Of a stretch of 64,000 nt of DNA, positions 41,187 to 49,173 are shown piece by piece. A program made the position numbers and the translations under genes. Position 1 is the stretch's first letter. Each line of letters opens with the position of its first letter. A model generated the notes under the pieces. It was given only the letters and a program-made list of their open reading frames with translations, made no database searches and was not told the origin of the DNA. The stretch is from Pontibacter amylolyticus (GTDB lineage Bacteria > Bacteroidota > Bacteroidia > Cytophagales > Hymenobacteraceae): positions 310,001 through 374,000 of the forward strand of contig NZ_BMFP01000004.1 of assembly GCF_014638845.1 (NCBI RefSeq), read 5' to 3'.

Positions 41187-41194
41187 CAAAGATA
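41187..41194 (-). promoter_or_regulatory. -7 element for TVP38-family gene
   Basis: Minus-strand TATCTTTG is a match to TAnnTTTG, 17 bp from the start codon at 41170. A convincing -33 TTTG at the right distance is not seen. Confidence 0.4.
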
Positions 41195-41357
41195 GAGCCT
41201 TGCAGGCAAGGAATTGCTGAAGGTATACGTAGATTACGGTATGGTCAATAAAACTTTGCGATATGTGCTATCAGCGCCGGGCCTCCTGGAGTCATTCAAC
41301 TCCTGAAAGGTAAATTTATTAACTTGTGTCAAACCATTTATCCATAAAATAGATACT

Positions 41358-42497
41358 ATGAAATTCGGAACAAAAGCTATACATGCCGGCGTGGAGCCGG
41401 ACCCAACCACAGGCGCCATCATGACGCCCATTTACCAGACCTCCACGTACGTGCAGCGCTCGCCCGGCGACCACAAGGGCTATGAGTATTCCCGCACGCA
41501 CAACCCGACCCGCACCGCCCTGCAAAATGCGCTGGCCGAGTTGGAGAACGGGAAGCATGGCCTTTGTTTCTCCTCAGGTATGGCGGCCATCGACGCGATC
41601 ATCAAAATGCTGAAGCCAGGCGACGAGGTGATCTCGACCAATGACCTGTACGGCGGCAGCTACCGCATCTTCACGAAGATATTCGCCAACTACGGCCTCA
41701 AGTTCCATTTCACCAACATGAGCGACCTGAGCAAGGTCGAGGCGCTGGTGAACGAGAACACCCGCATGATCTGGGTGGAGACGCCCACCAACCCGCTGCT
41801 CAACATCATCGACATTAAAGGCTGCGCCGCCATTGCCAAAAAGCACAACCTGCTGCTGGTAGCCGACAATACCTTCGCCACTCCCTTCCTGCAGACGCCC
41901 CTTGACATGGGAGCCGACATTGTGATGCACTCGCTCACCAAGTATATGGCGGGCCACTCGGATGTGGTGATGGGCGCCGTGATCGTGAAAGATGATGCGC
42001 TGCACGAAAAGCTGGCCTTTATCCAGAACGCATGCGGTGGCACCCCTGGTCCGCAGGATTGCTTCCTGGTGTTGCGTGGCCTCAAGACGCTGCATATCCG
42101 GATGGAGCGCCACTGCGAAAACGGCCGCGCGGTGGCCCAGTACCTCAAGAACCACGATAAGGTGGAGAAGGTGTTCTGGCCGGGCTTGGAAGATCATCCG
42201 GGGCACCGTGTAGCCAAGGAGCAGATGCGCTCGTACGGCGGCATGGTGTCGTTTGTGCTGAAAGGCGACCGGATGGAAGACGCCATTGCTGCGCTGGAGC
42301 GCTTCAAGTATTTTTCTTTGGCCGAGTCGCTGGGCGGTGTGGAATCGCTTTGCGGACACCCGGCCTCTATGACGCACGCCAGCATCCCGAGCGCCGAGCG
42401 CCTGAAGGCTGGCCTGAGCGACTCGCTGATACGCCTGAGCGTAGGTATAGAAGACATCGAGGACCTGCTGGCCGACCTGGAGCAGGCTATCGGGTAA
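41358..42497 (+). CDS. Cystathionine gamma-synthase/lyase family PLP enzyme
   Basis: 379 residues, full family length. Key features: YSRTHNPTRTALQNALAELE (phosphate/cofactor contacts), FSSGMAAIDA (S73-G-M), WVETPTNPLLNI, VADNTF (D170 to the pyridine N), and HSLTKYMAGHSDVVMG with the PLP lysine K195. The C-terminus ends LSVGIEDIEDLLADLEQA. The enzyme uses PLP in transsulfuration between cysteine and methionine. Synthase (MetB) and lyase are hard to separate by sequence alone, so no symbol is given. It stands alone with its own hairpin terminator 23 bp after the stop. Confidence 0.92.
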   Translation: MKFGTKAIHAGVEPDPTTGAIMTPIYQTSTYVQRSPGDHKGYEYSRTHNPTRTALQNALAELENGKHGLCFSSGMAAIDAIIKMLKPGDEVISTNDLYGGSYRIFTKIFANYGLKFHFTNMSDLSKVEALVNENTRMIWVETPTNPLLNIIDIKGCAAIAKKHNLLLVADNTFATPFLQTPLDMGADIVMHSLTKYMAGHSDVVMGAVIVKDDALHEKLAFIQNACGGTPGPQDCFLVLRGLKTLHIRMERHCENGRAVAQYLKNHDKVEKVFWPGLEDHPGHRVAKEQMRSYGGMVSFVLKGDRMEDAIAALERFKYFSLAESLGGVESLCGHPASMTHASIPSAERLKAGLSDSLIRLSVGIEDIEDLLADLEQAIG

Positions 42498-42520
42498 TCA
42501 TAAAAAAGACTGAAAGGTAT

Positions 42521-42548
42521 AGCCGTTCCTCCCACAAGTGGAGCGGCT
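42521..42548 (+). terminator. Hairpin terminator after PLP enzyme gene
   Basis: AGCCGTTCC and GGAGCGGCT pair over 9 bp (one G-T wobble) with a 10-nt loop, followed by ATTTTC. It lies between the PLP-enzyme gene and the membrane-protein gene at 42572. Confidence 0.6.
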
Positions 42549-42571
42549 ATTTTCGTAAGGTATAGATATAG

Positions 42572-43096
42572 ATGGAAGAGCAACGCATCTTGTTCCGGGA
42601 AAAGCAACGGTTTAAGCAGTTCTGGCTATGGGCGCTGCTGCTGGGCCTGGCAGCCATCATGCTGGCAGGTTTTGTGTACCAGGTCCTGCTGGGCGGCACC
42701 TTCGGCAACCGGCCCGTGTCGGATGTGCCGCTGAGTATTTTGGTGGCCTTGATCGGCTTCGGGCTTCCTTTCTTTTTCTATTGGATAACCCTGACCACAG
42801 AGGTAATGCCGGGTGTGCTGCAGATGCGCTTCCGGCCTTTCCATCTGAAACCGGTGCGCATACCGCTGCATACCGTGCGCGATTTTGAGAAGGTAACCTA
42901 TGACCCGATCCGTGAATACGGCGGCTGGGGTATACGCTGGGGCGCAAAAGGAAAGGCCTACAGCACGTCGGGCAGGGAAGGGGTGCTGCTGCGCTTTTAC
43001 AACCAGCAGCCTCTACTGATTGGCTCACAGCGGGCAAAAGAGCTGTTTCTGGCTATAGAGCAGGCCAAAGTGCTGGGCAAAGGTATAGCAGACTGA
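42572..43096 (+). CDS. DUF6141-like small membrane protein with PH-like domain
   Basis: 174 residues. There are two membrane helices (about 18-38 and 54-72), then a beta-rich cytoplasmic domain (about 80-165) with EVMPGVLQMRFRPFHLKPVR, YGGWGIRWGAKGKAYSTSGR and GVLLRFYNQQPLLIGSQRA. The 'YGGWGIRxG' pattern and PH-like strands match the DUF6141 family of Bacteroidota membrane proteins. The function is unknown. A strong bidirectional terminator follows, shared with the OmpA gene on the other strand. Confidence 0.7.
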   Translation: MEEQRILFREKQRFKQFWLWALLLGLAAIMLAGFVYQVLLGGTFGNRPVSDVPLSILVALIGFGLPFFFYWITLTTEVMPGVLQMRFRPFHLKPVRIPLHTVRDFEKVTYDPIREYGGWGIRWGAKGKAYSTSGREGVLLRFYNQQPLLIGSQRAKELFLAIEQAKVLGKGIAD

Positions 43097-43131
43097 GTCA
43101 GCAGGTATAGCACTCAGTTAACAGGTATAGA

Positions 43132-43164
43132 AAAGGCCGCTGTTCGGGAGGAGCAGCGGCCTTT
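43132..43164. terminator. Bidirectional hairpin terminator
   Basis: AAAGGCCGCTG and CAGCGGCCTTT form a perfect 11-bp stem with an 11-nt loop, between converging genes at 42572 (+) and 43187 (-). T-runs flank both sides. Confidence 0.9.
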
Positions 43165-43186
43165 TTAAGTGTATGCGGTATAGGGA

Positions 43187-43903
43187 CTACTTCATCGACT
43201 GGATGCCCAGGATCTTGTAGATCTCGGTGAAATCTGGTGTCAGTATGATCTCGGTACGGCGGTTCTTGGCCTTGGCGGCAGGCGTACGGCCCGTGTCAAC
43301 GGGCTGGAAGAAGGCACGTCCTGCCGGTGTGATGCGGTCAGGAGACAGGCCACGCTGTGCCATCAGACGGGTAATCTCGGTGGCACGCAGCACGCTCAGA
43401 TCCCAGTTGTCGGCGATGTCCTTCGTACCTGGTCGCACCTCCACGTCATCGGTGTGGCCTTCTACCATCACGCCCACGCTCTGGTTTTTCTTCAGCACGT
43501 CTACCAGTTGGTCGAGGGCCTGCTTGCCGGTGTTGTTTACTTTGGTGCTGCCCGTGGCAAACAAAAGCTTGTCTGACATCGACACGTATACCTTGCCGTC
43601 TTTGATGTTCACGCTCAGGTCGCCCTGGTTGAAGCCAGACAGCGCACCGTTCACCTCGTTGCGCAGGTCGTCCAGTATTTTCTTCTGGTCGTTCATGGCG
43701 CGTTCCAGTTCCGCCAGTTTTTGCTCACGTGCCCGCAGCGTGTTACTCAACTCTTTTTCTTTGTCGCGGCTGGCGGCCTGCTCGCGTTCCAGGGCCTCCT
43801 TGCTGGCTTTCAGTTCGTCGTACTTTTTAGAGGAAACGCAAGATGACATCAGGGCGCCACATAGCAGCAGTGACAAGGATACTTTCGTGAAATTAGATTT
43901 CAT
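43187..43903 (-). CDS. OmpA-family peptidoglycan-binding lipoprotein
   Basis: 238 residues. The lipobox ends LMSSC with Cys22. A coiled coil (about 30-85; ELKASKEALEREQAASRDKE) is followed by an OmpA-C domain (about 105-230) with KLLFATGSTKVNNTGKQALD, VMVEGHTDDVEV and NWDLSVLRATEITRLMAQRG, then NRRTEIIL. The domain grips diaminopimelate in peptidoglycan, so the protein ties the outer membrane to the wall. The plan is that of Pal/YiaD-like lipoproteins of Bacteroidota. It is a single-gene unit. Confidence 0.92.
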   Translation of the reverse strand: MKSNFTKVSLSLLLCGALMSSCVSSKKYDELKASKEALEREQAASRDKEKELSNTLRAREQKLAELERAMNDQKKILDDLRNEVNGALSGFNQGDLSVNIKDGKVYVSMSDKLLFATGSTKVNNTGKQALDQLVDVLKKNQSVGVMVEGHTDDVEVRPGTKDIADNWDLSVLRATEITRLMAQRGLSPDRITPAGRAFFQPVDTGRTPAAKAKNRRTEIILTPDFTEIYKILGIQSMK

Positions 43904-44211
43904 GTGTGTTGGGGTGTTAATTGATCAGGTTGTTTGTGATTGATTTTTACTGGCAACTAAGCTACAGAACGAAAAATGACGCACGGAAGTATAAGCCGGC
44001 TCTATTCTGCACCTTAGCAGTCCCAATAATTAAGCAAATATTATGCTAGAACTATATTTTAGGTATAGCCGAAGGTATAAATATTTCTGGTATCGTAACA
44101 GGTAAACCGCAGGAAAAGGCTGATCAGGGCTCAGTAACCAGAGAAGGCGGCCTGGTTTGACAGGTGGAAGGGCTACTACAGAATATAGCAGGAACTGGTC
44201 ATGCTTGATTT

Positions 44212-44598
44212 TTACTCATCATCTCTTCGAACCCATTCCAATGCTTTCTCGCGGTCGGTGGGTTCAAAGTACTTTACCTTTGCCGTGGTGAAGGGGTTTG
44301 CCATGACGGTGAACCAATCCAGCCACTTGCGGTTGCCGACAAGGGCTACTTTTTTAAAGTCAGATGCGTGGCGGAAGTCAAACTTCAGGTCTTCCCAGAG
44401 TGCCTGCAACGAAATCTCTTCGGCCTCCTGCAACTCGGCGTACACCCGTATCTTGCCGTACTGTTTGATTTTCTCTTCCAGGATCGGTAACATCACGTCG
44501 TAGTCATGGCGGTCTACGCTGCCTGCCAGGCGAAAAGCAACCATCTCTTCTCGCGACTCTTCCAGTAACTGTAGCATTGGGATCAGGTTTGTCGTCAT
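44212..44598 (-). CDS. SpoIIAA-like/STAS-type protein
   Basis: 128 residues without signal peptide. The sequence LAGSVDRHDYDVMLPILEEK, KIRVYAELQEAEEISLQALW, EDLKFDFRHASDFKKVALVG and KWLDWFTVMANPFTTAKVKY is the SpoIIAA-like (PF11964) pattern. This STAS-like fold is found in small cytoplasmic proteins of unknown exact role, often tied to stress or membrane energy. It is followed by the DUF5329-like gene upstream on the same strand with an 83-bp gap, so a loose pair is possible. Confidence 0.8.
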   Translation of the reverse strand: MTTNLIPMLQLLEESREEMVAFRLAGSVDRHDYDVMLPILEEKIKQYGKIRVYAELQEAEEISLQALWEDLKFDFRHASDFKKVALVGNRKWLDWFTVMANPFTTAKVKYFEPTDREKALEWVRRDDE

Positions 44599-44681
44599 AG
44601 ATACGTAACGACAATAGCTGCGTTCCAGTATTGTATGCGGCTCCAGCTATACTTATACCTGTTATTGTACAATATTGGGGC

Positions 44682-45074
44682 CTATTGGGCGGCCAGCGTG
44701 TTCAGTTGGCGTAGCAGCACATCGCGGGTGGTGCTGGTAGTTCCGTCGGCGAACCGGATGCTGTAAGGTGTGCCTGACGAAGACTGCGTAGCCAGTTCTG
44801 TAACGAACCCTTCCGCTGTTTTAATTTTGGACGCGTGCTTTTTCCATTTTGAAGAAAGGTGCTCGGCGGCCTTTTCAGGTGCGAATTCGCTGTTGTCGCG
44901 TATAAAGGTGGCGCCTTGCAGGGTGCGGATGTATTCGATCAGCTTCTGGACTTTCTGATCTTCTGACATCGTTTCGGGTGAGTTGCTGTGATCGTAAGAA
45001 GCTTGTGCGGCAGCGGGTCGTGCTGCACTTTGAAATAAGAGAATGGCCACCGCCACGAATAGTATTCTGAACAT
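44682..45074 (-). CDS. Exported DUF5329-like protein
   Basis: 130 residues. A signal peptide ends RPAAAQ (about 24). The mature domain reads VQKLIEYIRTLQGATFIRDN, SEFAPEKAAEHLSSKWKKHA, SKIKTAEGFVTELATQSSS, then GTPYSIRFADGTTSTTRDVL. This matches the DUF5329 pattern of small periplasmic proteins with no assigned function. It is on the same strand as the SpoIIAA-like gene, separated by 83 bp. Confidence 0.75.
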   Translation of the reverse strand: MFRILFVAVAILLFQSAARPAAAQASYDHSNSPETMSEDQKVQKLIEYIRTLQGATFIRDNSEFAPEKAAEHLSSKWKKHASKIKTAEGFVTELATQSSSGTPYSIRFADGTTSTTRDVLLRQLNTLAAQ

Positions 45075-45219
45075 GGTTTTTGTACTCGTTTTATTTTAAA
45101 AAAATCTGATCTGATCAGTAATTTTGCAAACTGATAAGGCACTTAATTTCAAGTCTTAACGTTAGGTTCAGAAGCAAAAGCATACCTGAATCTGCCGCTG
45201 TAACGGCTATACGTATTTT

Positions 45220-47148
45220 ATGAAGAAAATTTTCTCCCTTTTTGCGACGGCCCTGTTGCTTTGCCAGCAGGCCTATGCCCAGCAGAACATCGAAACCAGA
45301 CTAGGCTACAGTTACAACGATAAATTTGAATTTTCGGACGAGTGGCAGTACCTCTCCACCGACATATACCTCTACAACGGCGGGCAGTTTAACCGTGTGC
45401 TCAACGAGCTGGAGTCTGGGGTGAAGAAGAAAAGCAAGAAGAATTACGCCTATGAACTGGAGTATCTGTTCATCACGGCGCAGCTCAAAAACCTGAAGCT
45501 CTTCGGCAACGACCAGATCGTATACCCGCTCTTCAACTTCCACATCAACACCGACAAGAAGGAATACCACACCCAGGTAAGTGACCATCTGGAAGTAGTG
45601 CGCATTATCGACAAAATGCCGCTGACTTCTGCCCAGAACAGCATCGACGCGGCCATCAATGCCAAGGCAGTCACCAATCAGGACGGCGATCAGGTGTTCA
45701 ACCTGGTGGCCAGCCAACTGGTAAGTCTTTCGAACCTGACCAACCCATCGGTGGCGGTGATGTCATTGGTAGGGGAGTTTGGCAACCTGCTTAATTCGCG
45801 CGCCAAAAAGAAAGAGTACAAATTTAGCTCCACTATCCGCCTGTACGAAGGACAGGATTTTGACACACGTCTGCATTCGGTAAAGGTATACGTATTCGTG
45901 CCGGGCAGTGTGAAAACCGTTACGTTAAAGCCAGCCAAACTTGCAGACTACCTCAGCAAAAACTCGAGCAAACTCGATCGAAAGCAAATAGAAGACGCCA
46001 TCGGGTACAAGGAGTACCCTTATATTGTGGTGGCCAACTACAAGTCGCTCTACAAAGTGGATGTGCTGACCGGCGATGAAGTGACCATGGACCTGATCGA
46101 AAAGCGCAAACAGAAGATCCAGACGGCCTACGACACCAAGCTGATGAACGACGAGACCTATCGCCAGGAAAAGCTGTACGTGGAGTTCCTTCGCATCTTC
46201 GCCGAAATGAAGCAGAACCTGAACGCCTACCGGCTCAACTACCGCAACAACTCTCCGGAGATCAACGCCAAGAACCTGTTTGGCATCATGCAGGAGTACA
46301 AGCGCATGAAAACCGCCTTCGAGGCGCGCGAAAAGGAGTTTGAGAAGAACAGCACGTACAAGAACATTTTCCGCTCGGAATACGAGTCGATACTGGCCAA
46401 TGCCGACCTATACCTGGACGCTGACCACAACCTGAAAAATGCCAAGGTGCTGGTGAACACGCTGCAGGAACTGGAGAACAATCCGAAAGCATGGGACACA
46501 CCGGCCAAACGCGAAGCCGCGCTGGCCAAGCTATCGTCGGTGGAGTTGCCGCGCGCCGATTACCTATCCGCCTCAGTAGAAGGGGAGGCCATCGTGCGCC
46601 TGACCAAAAGGCTGGAAGACATGCAGTATAAGGAGGTGTTTGAAAAGGATGTGAATAAACTGGCTGAAACACAGGCTTCTGACGAAACTCTGTCTGTGCG
46701 CAATGCCCTGCAGGACAAAGCCAACACGAGCAACTGCCTGAGCTGCCGTGACAAGGTGCGCGATGCGGTGAACGAGTACAACAAACGCCACGAAAGCTCC
46801 CGGCTGAAAGAGGAGACCAAAGAAATGGGCAAACTGCAGAGTTCCGCCGAACAGCAGGTGCTGCGCCACCTGCGCTGGCAGCTGTGCTTCGACAATAACC
46901 TGCAGGCCGTGGCCGTAGCGAGTTCCGATAATGGCATGGACCAGTACTACGCGAAGCTGGGTGAGAGAAGCACTGCCTTTGCCGCTACAATCAAGGAACT
47001 GGACACGCTCGCCAAGAACGCACCCGAGAACCCCCGCCTGCAACAGGTGCAGGTCTATAACAAGCAGCTGACGAACCTGATGAAGGAAGTGGAGCAGCAC
47101 TATACCACACTCTGCGAGCTGGATAAAAAGCTCTGCGAGTGTCAGTAA
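45220..47148 (+). CDS. Large exported helical protein of unknown function
   Basis: 642 residues. A signal peptide ends QQAYAQ (about 21). The first 230 residues are mixed alpha/beta (ETRLGYSYNDKFEFSDEWQY, LYNGGQFNRVLNELESG), and the remainder is mostly charged helix with coiled-coil character (about 290-640). It contains two CxxC-like pairs near the end (NCLSCRD at about 508 and a C-terminal CELDKKLCEC). I recognise no family. The length, clean coding signal and secretion suggest a periplasmic or surface-associated structural protein. It lies 41 bp upstream of the DUF421 gene on the same strand. Confidence 0.65.
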   Translation: MKKIFSLFATALLLCQQAYAQQNIETRLGYSYNDKFEFSDEWQYLSTDIYLYNGGQFNRVLNELESGVKKKSKKNYAYELEYLFITAQLKNLKLFGNDQIVYPLFNFHINTDKKEYHTQVSDHLEVVRIIDKMPLTSAQNSIDAAINAKAVTNQDGDQVFNLVASQLVSLSNLTNPSVAVMSLVGEFGNLLNSRAKKKEYKFSSTIRLYEGQDFDTRLHSVKVYVFVPGSVKTVTLKPAKLADYLSKNSSKLDRKQIEDAIGYKEYPYIVVANYKSLYKVDVLTGDEVTMDLIEKRKQKIQTAYDTKLMNDETYRQEKLYVEFLRIFAEMKQNLNAYRLNYRNNSPEINAKNLFGIMQEYKRMKTAFEAREKEFEKNSTYKNIFRSEYESILANADLYLDADHNLKNAKVLVNTLQELENNPKAWDTPAKREAALAKLSSVELPRADYLSASVEGEAIVRLTKRLEDMQYKEVFEKDVNKLAETQASDETLSVRNALQDKANTSNCLSCRDKVRDAVNEYNKRHESSRLKEETKEMGKLQSSAEQQVLRHLRWQLCFDNNLQAVAVASSDNGMDQYYAKLGERSTAFAATIKELDTLAKNAPENPRLQQVQVYNKQLTNLMKEVEQHYTTLCELDKKLCECQ

Positions 47149-47189
47149 ACAGCTAATAACATTCCTACGATTTTACGCGTTGGGAGTGT

Positions 47190-47687
47190 ATGGCTGACTT
47201 TCTGGATGCGCTGCTAGGTATAGACTCCGACTCGCTCACGTGGTGGCAAATGTCTGTCCGGGCGGTGGTGGTGTTTATTGTCGCCCTGATCATCATGCGG
47301 ATCGGCAACAAGCGCATCTTCGGCAAACAAACCGCTTTCGATATCGTGCTGGGGATCATCTACGGTTCAGTCCTTAGCCGCGCTATTACCGGCAATTCTC
47401 CCTTCTGGCCAACGCTTGCCGCCGCGCTCGTACTGGTTCTACTTCACCGCTTTCTGGCTTTTCTGGCTTATAATACCGAGGGTTTTATAGGGCCTTTTAT
47501 CAAGGGAAACCCTGTTTGTCTGATCAGGGACGGGAAACTGCAGGAGGACAAACTTAAAAAGCACAACCTGACCGAGAATGACCTACAGGAAGCCCTGCGA
47601 AATGGCGGTGTATCCTCCATCAAGGAGGTTGCATCGGCTTACCTGGAGCGGAGCGGTGATATCAGTATTGTGAAGCGAGATACCTAA
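47190..47687 (+). CDS. DUF421/YetF-family membrane protein
   Basis: 165 residues. Three hydrophobic helices (about 22-40, 53-70, 74-93) include RIGNKRIFGKQTAFDIVLGI, the family signature. A cytoplasmic YetF domain follows (about 100-160) with GNPVCLIRDGKLQEDKLKKH and GVSSIKEVASAYLERSGDIS. The function of YetF proteins is not settled. The stop codon lies within the first arm of a very strong bidirectional terminator shared with trxA. Confidence 0.88.
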   Translation: MADFLDALLGIDSDSLTWWQMSVRAVVVFIVALIIMRIGNKRIFGKQTAFDIVLGIIYGSVLSRAITGNSPFWPTLAAALVLVLLHRFLAFLAYNTEGFIGPFIKGNPVCLIRDGKLQEDKLKKHNLTENDLQEALRNGGVSSIKEVASAYLERSGDISIVKRDT

Positions 47688-47727
47688 AAGCGAAAGCCTT
47701 TCCAAAACTGGAAAGGCTTTCGCTTTT
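47686..47727. terminator. Bidirectional 18-bp-stem terminator
   Basis: AAAAGCGAAAGCCTTTCC - AAAACT - its exact reverse complement. It includes the last bases of the DUF421 stop codon and precedes the end of trxA on the opposite strand. Confidence 0.95.
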
Positions 47728-47747
47728 AGATGCTATCAGACCAGTGC

Positions 47748-48074
47748 TTAGGCCATCTGTGCGTCCAGCTTGCCAGCCAGTACGTTTTTAGGCACAGCGC
47801 CTACCTGCTTATCCACTACCTGTCCGTTTTTGAAAACGAGCAGCGTCGGGATGCTGCGGATACCGAACTTGGCAGAAGTCTGTGGGTTGGCGTCTACGTC
47901 CACTTTGCCGATCACGGCTTTGCCTTCGTACTCGCCAGCCAGCTCTTCCACGATCGGGCCTACCATGCGGCACGGACCGCACCACTCTGCCCAAAAGTCT
48001 ACCAATACTGGTTTATCTGAATTGATGATCTCATCAAAATTAGCGTCAGTGATTTCTAATGCTTTGTTAGCCAT
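47748..48074 (-). CDS. trxA: Thioredoxin
   Basis: 108 residues, classical length. Active site [11 protein letters not shown] with C32 and C35; cis-Pro in [14 protein letters not shown]; the end [11 protein letters not shown] is a normal C-terminal helix. It reduces protein disulfides in the cytoplasm using thioredoxin reductase, which is not in the window. A Bacteroidota promoter (TTTG-N19-TATATTTA) sits just upstream at 48109-48139. Confidence 0.97.
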   Translation of the reverse strand: MANKALEITDANFDEIINSDKPVLVDFWAEWCGPCRMVGPIVEELAGEYEGKAVIGKVDVDANPQTSAKFGIRSIPTLLVFKNGQVVDKQVGAVPKNVLAGKLDAQMA

Positions 48075-48108
48075 AACTTTAACGTTTTGTTGGTTAAATT
48101 CTGTGTTT

Positions 48109-48139
48109 TAAATATAGTAACATTTTATAGCTTGTCAAA
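48109..48139 (-). promoter_or_regulatory. Promoter of trxA
   Basis: On the minus strand TTTG (48139-48136), a 19-bp spacer and TATATTTA (48116-48109) match the Bacteroidota -33/-7 consensus TTTG/TAnnTTTG with one mismatch. The -7 box is 35 bp from the start codon. Confidence 0.6.
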
Positions 48140-48323
48140 TTTAAGCCCAAACTTGGTTTATATGACAAGCTGTCCTGTTCCCGGGCAACTCCCGCTGCAA
48201 ATTTAGAACTTATACATACGTTTTTCACAAGCTGCGGGTATATTTATTTGTATAAACAAATGTTGGGGGATTAAGTTTCAAAAGGGGGAATGGAGGGGAC
48301 ATAGTGACAGGGTAGGATTGATG

Positions 48324-48869
48324 TTAATCTGGAAACTCAATTGGTAGTAAGCCGGGCAAGTTAGCATAGTTTGCTGCGGAGCTATACCTGTAGTGTTCTG
48401 GTTCATCAACCCACTCTGCCCGTACGGGGTTTTGGTGGATGTACTCCAGCTTTTGATCTAGGAATGTGTTGCTGTGAATCTCCTTTGCTTCGTTACCGTC
48501 CTGCCAAAGCTTGTAATGGCGCACCTTGGGATTAGGCTTGGCTGAAAACTCAAAACGGTGCAACATCCATTGTCGGCGGCTTTCTGGCTCTTCCTGAATA
48601 GCGGTTACTATCTTCCTGCTGGTATAGCCTTTAAAATCCCGAAGGATATCAGAAAGGTTTTTACCTTCATCAGCCGCTGCAATTATGTGTAAATGATTAC
48701 TCATCAGGCACCAGGCATACAGTTTAAGGCCCTTATTTTCCTGACAAAATTTTAAAGTGTCTACTATGATATGTTTGTAAGTAGGACGGGTAAAAACATC
48801 AACCCAATCCACAACAGTCATCGTCAGGTAATACAATCCATCAGGTACAATTCTGTTTTTGAGTCCCAT
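48324..48869 (-). CDS. REP-associated tyrosine transposase (RAYT, Y1_Tnp)
   Basis: 181 residues from the ATG at 48869; the frame extends 20 codons further but MGLKNRIVPDGLYYLTMTVV is the normal family start. Motifs: WCLMSNHLHII with H59 and H61 (HUH metal site) and FKGYTSRKI with the nicking Tyr82, then NPVRAEWV near the C-terminus. RAYTs are single-copy Y1 transposases that mobilise REP palindromes, and a cluster of such palindromes lies directly upstream at 48920-49020. No terminal repeats of a full IS200-type element are seen. Confidence 0.9.
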   Translation of the reverse strand: MGLKNRIVPDGLYYLTMTVVDWVDVFTRPTYKHIIVDTLKFCQENKGLKLYAWCLMSNHLHIIAAADEGKNLSDILRDFKGYTSRKIVTAIQEEPESRRQWMLHRFEFSAKPNPKVRHYKLWQDGNEAKEIHSNTFLDQKLEYIHQNPVRAEWVDEPEHYRYSSAANYANLPGLLPIEFPD

Positions 48870-48919
48870 GCAGAAGGTATACCTTATTTCTGTATATGCT
48901 GTTTCGAGCAAATATGCTG

Positions 48920-49020
48920 TTTCGGACATCCGTGTCCGAAACCCCTCTGTTGCGGACGTCCGCGTGTGTCGGGGACATGGATGTCCCCATCAGAAAGCAT
49001 TCGGACACGGATGTCCGAAT
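48920..49020. repeat. REPIN-like cluster of four palindromes upstream of RAYT
   Basis: Four palindromes in 101 bp: TTTCGGACA-TCCG-TGTCCGAAA (48920-48941), GCGGACGTCCGC (48952-48963), GGGGACAT-GG-ATGTCCCC (48971-48988) and ATTCGGACA-CGGA-TGTCCGAAT (48999-49020). The outer two are inverted copies of each other (centres TCCG and CGGA), the hallmark of a REPIN pair. Spacing is irregular and the inner ones differ, so it is not a CRISPR array. Confidence 0.8.
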
Positions 49021-49047
49021 GAGCAAAAGAAAACCCCCTACAGTTTA

Positions 49048-49071
49048 CTTTCGGATTGAAAAATCCGAAAG
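49048..49071. repeat. Hairpin CTTTCGGATT-GAAA-AATCCGAAAG
   Basis: Perfect 10-bp arms with a GAAA tetraloop, between the REP cluster and the dnaE terminator. Its right arm with flank, AAATCCGAAAGAGCG (49061-49075), recurs in inverted form at 54518-54532. Confidence 0.7.
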
Positions 49072-49086
49072 AGCGATCAAAACAAA

Positions 49087-49116
49087 AAAGGTATGCTGCG
49101 CGAGCAGCATACCTTT
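49087..49116 (-). terminator. Rho-independent terminator of dnaE
   Basis: AAAGGTATGCTGC and GCAGCATACCTTT form a perfect 13-bp stem with a 4-nt loop. On the minus strand it is followed by TTTTTTGTT, 58 bp after the dnaE stop. Confidence 0.85.
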
Positions 49117-49173
49117 CCTATACCTAAAAGACAGAAGAGCTTCATCTCCCCATCCTTCAAATCTTCAAATCAA

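Noticed and set aside
41358..42497. Definite metB assignment
   Set aside because: Gamma-synthase and gamma-lyase cannot be separated from the motifs visible, and no methionine-pathway neighbours are present.
48920..49020. CRISPR array
   Set aside because: The repeats are short palindromes with unequal spacing and differing sequence beside a RAYT gene; no cas genes are in the window.
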